Assembly (NCBI GenBank): GCA_002407725.1
Contig: DHOD01000062.1
Span: forward strand, 1,703 to 7,224
Reading direction: 5' to 3'
From: Christensenella sp. UBA5399
GTDB taxonomy: Bacteria; Bacillota; Clostridia; Christensenellales; Christensenellaceae
DNA length: 5,522 nt
The first letter of the stretch is position 1. Each line of letters begins with the position of its first letter. This document shows positions 4,952 to 5,522 of this stretch, one piece after another. The translations under genes were made by a program, and so were the position numbers. The notes under the pieces were generated by a model. It was not told where the DNA came from. It saw only the letters and a program-made list of their open reading frames with translations, and did not search any database.

Positions 4952-5457
4952 TGATCCAAACAGACCGGTTGTTTTTGCGGGAAATGCGGCAATCCGATTA
5001 TCCCGCTTTATGCAGGATACTGCAGGATGCCGATGTCATGGTTGCGTATGAAGGCGCTTTTTCGGATGCCGAAGCACAGGCATGGCTGGATAAGCAAACC
5101 GGCAATTACCACGAATACGGTTTTGGCCTGTGGGCCGTTGTGTTAAAATCAACAGGTGAAATGATCGGGCAATGCGGGCTGACCATGCAGGATTATAACA
5201 GCCAAAAAGTTCTGGAAGTCGGCTATCTTTTCAACAAGGCTTTTTGGGGCCAGGGCTATGCCACCGAGGCTGCAATCGCTTGCAGGGATCATGCCTTTGA
5301 AATTTTACACGCACCGGAAGTATTTTCGATCATCCGCAACACAAATATCGCATCGCAAAACGTCGCCAGGCGAAACGGCATGACAATAAAAGATACCATT
5401 GTGAAGCATTACCGCGGTATTGACATGCCGCACTACGTGTTTTCTGTTAAGCCGTAG
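4948..5457 (+). CDS. GNAT-family N-acetyltransferase (RimJ/RimL-like, Acetyltransf_3)
   Basis: Transfers acetyl from acetyl-CoA to an amine; the acceptor is unknown. The 169-residue length suits a single GNAT domain. It opens with TDRLFLREMRQSDYPAL (5-21), typical of the RimJ/RimL-type subgroup. EMIGQCGL (71-78) is the beta4 region, EVGYLFNKAFWGQGYATEAA (90-109) contains the acetyl-CoA pyrophosphate-binding loop (GQGYAT), and NIASQNVARRNGM (133-145) is the conserved helix before the last strands. The ATG at 4948 overlaps the stop of the cyclophilin gene. A second ATG follows immediately at 4951 and either could be used. There is no good ribosome binding site, so coupling to the upstream gene is likely. 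Members act on ribosomal protein N-termini, antibiotics or small amines, and nothing here discriminates. It is probably an operon passenger with no link to ApbE. Confidence 0.92.
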   Translation: MMIQTDRLFLREMRQSDYPALCRILQDADVMVAYEGAFSDAEAQAWLDKQTGNYHEYGFGLWAVVLKSTGEMIGQCGLTMQDYNSQKVLEVGYLFNKAFWGQGYATEAAIACRDHAFEILHAPEVFSIIRNTNIASQNVARRNGMTIKDTIVKHYRGIDMPHYVFSVKP

Positions 5458-5478
5458 GAACGGTTTATACTATTCTCC

Positions 5479-5502
5479 AATAAAAACGTAGACGTTTTTA
5501 TT
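5479..5502 (+). terminator. Perfect hairpin G after the acetyltransferase gene; possible terminator
   Basis: Eleven-base arms AATAAAAACGT (5479-5489) and ACGTTTTTATT (5492-5502) are perfect complements with 2 nt between, folding as a 10-bp stem with a 4-nt loop. It lies 21 nt past the stop codon. The T5 tract is in the 3' arm rather than after a GC-rich stem, so termination is plausible but not textbook. The arm layout (A-run 5', T-run 3') resembles hairpin A of the cloverleaf after apbE. Confidence 0.45.
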
Positions 5503-5519
5503 CCGCGCCTTTAGCGCGG
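5503..5519 (+). repeat. Perfect GC hairpin H abutting hairpin G
   Basis: CCGCGC (5503-5508) and GCGCGG (5514-5519) flank the 5-nt loop CTTTA. It begins at the base after hairpin G ends, with no spacer, as with hairpins D and E. The window stops 3 nt later, so further hairpins or a T-run may follow. Confidence 0.7.
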
Positions 5520-5522
5520 GGT

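Overview
The window reads as a piece of chromosome from a moderately GC-rich, anaerobe-type Firmicute, probably an uncultured Clostridia lineage. This is an inference from gene content: adjacent argS and serS, a lipoprotein ApbE followed by a NusG-domain-II protein and a Gx-transporter-family protein, strong GGAGG-type ribosome binding sites, and two lipoprotein signal peptides. No phage, transposase or plasmid gene is visible.

Layout. The left 2.1 kb lies on the minus strand and holds translation housekeeping genes: argS (complete) followed 7 nt later by serS (5' part only, running off the left edge). A 115-nt divergent intergenic region (2123-2237) carries a good minus-strand promoter for argS and an extended -10 promoter for the plus strand. 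From 2238 everything lies on the plus strand: a 27-codon membrane-peptide ORF, apbE (lipoprotein FAD:protein FMN transferase), a 171-nt intergenic stretch built almost entirely of perfect hairpins, a NusG-domain-II membrane-anchored protein, a Gx-transporter-family membrane protein, a lipoprotein cyclophilin and a RimJ/RimL-type GNAT acetyltransferase. Most plus-strand junctions overlap by 4 to 17 nt, so the genes look translationally coupled, except across the hairpin region. Two more abutting hairpins follow the last gene at the right edge.

Function. ApbE, NusG-II and Gx-family proteins recur together near flavin-based extracytoplasmic electron transfer systems (Rnf-like clusters, and as I recall the fmnB-eetA-eetB genes of the Listeria flavin-linked extracellular electron transfer locus). 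Here the trio occurs without a visible flavinylation substrate, NADH dehydrogenase or quinone-synthesis gene. The cyclophilin would act outside the membrane alongside ApbE. The GNAT is probably a passenger.

The most unusual feature is non-coding. At 3308-3487 about 71% of bases (128 of 180) can pair in perfect stems. The first 89 nt form a four-way cloverleaf with almost no unpaired linker, whose outer arm includes the apbE stop codon, followed by two abutting hairpins and a small hairpin whose loop holds the ribosome binding site of the next gene. A similar abutting pair sits at 5479-5519, after a similar lead-in motif.
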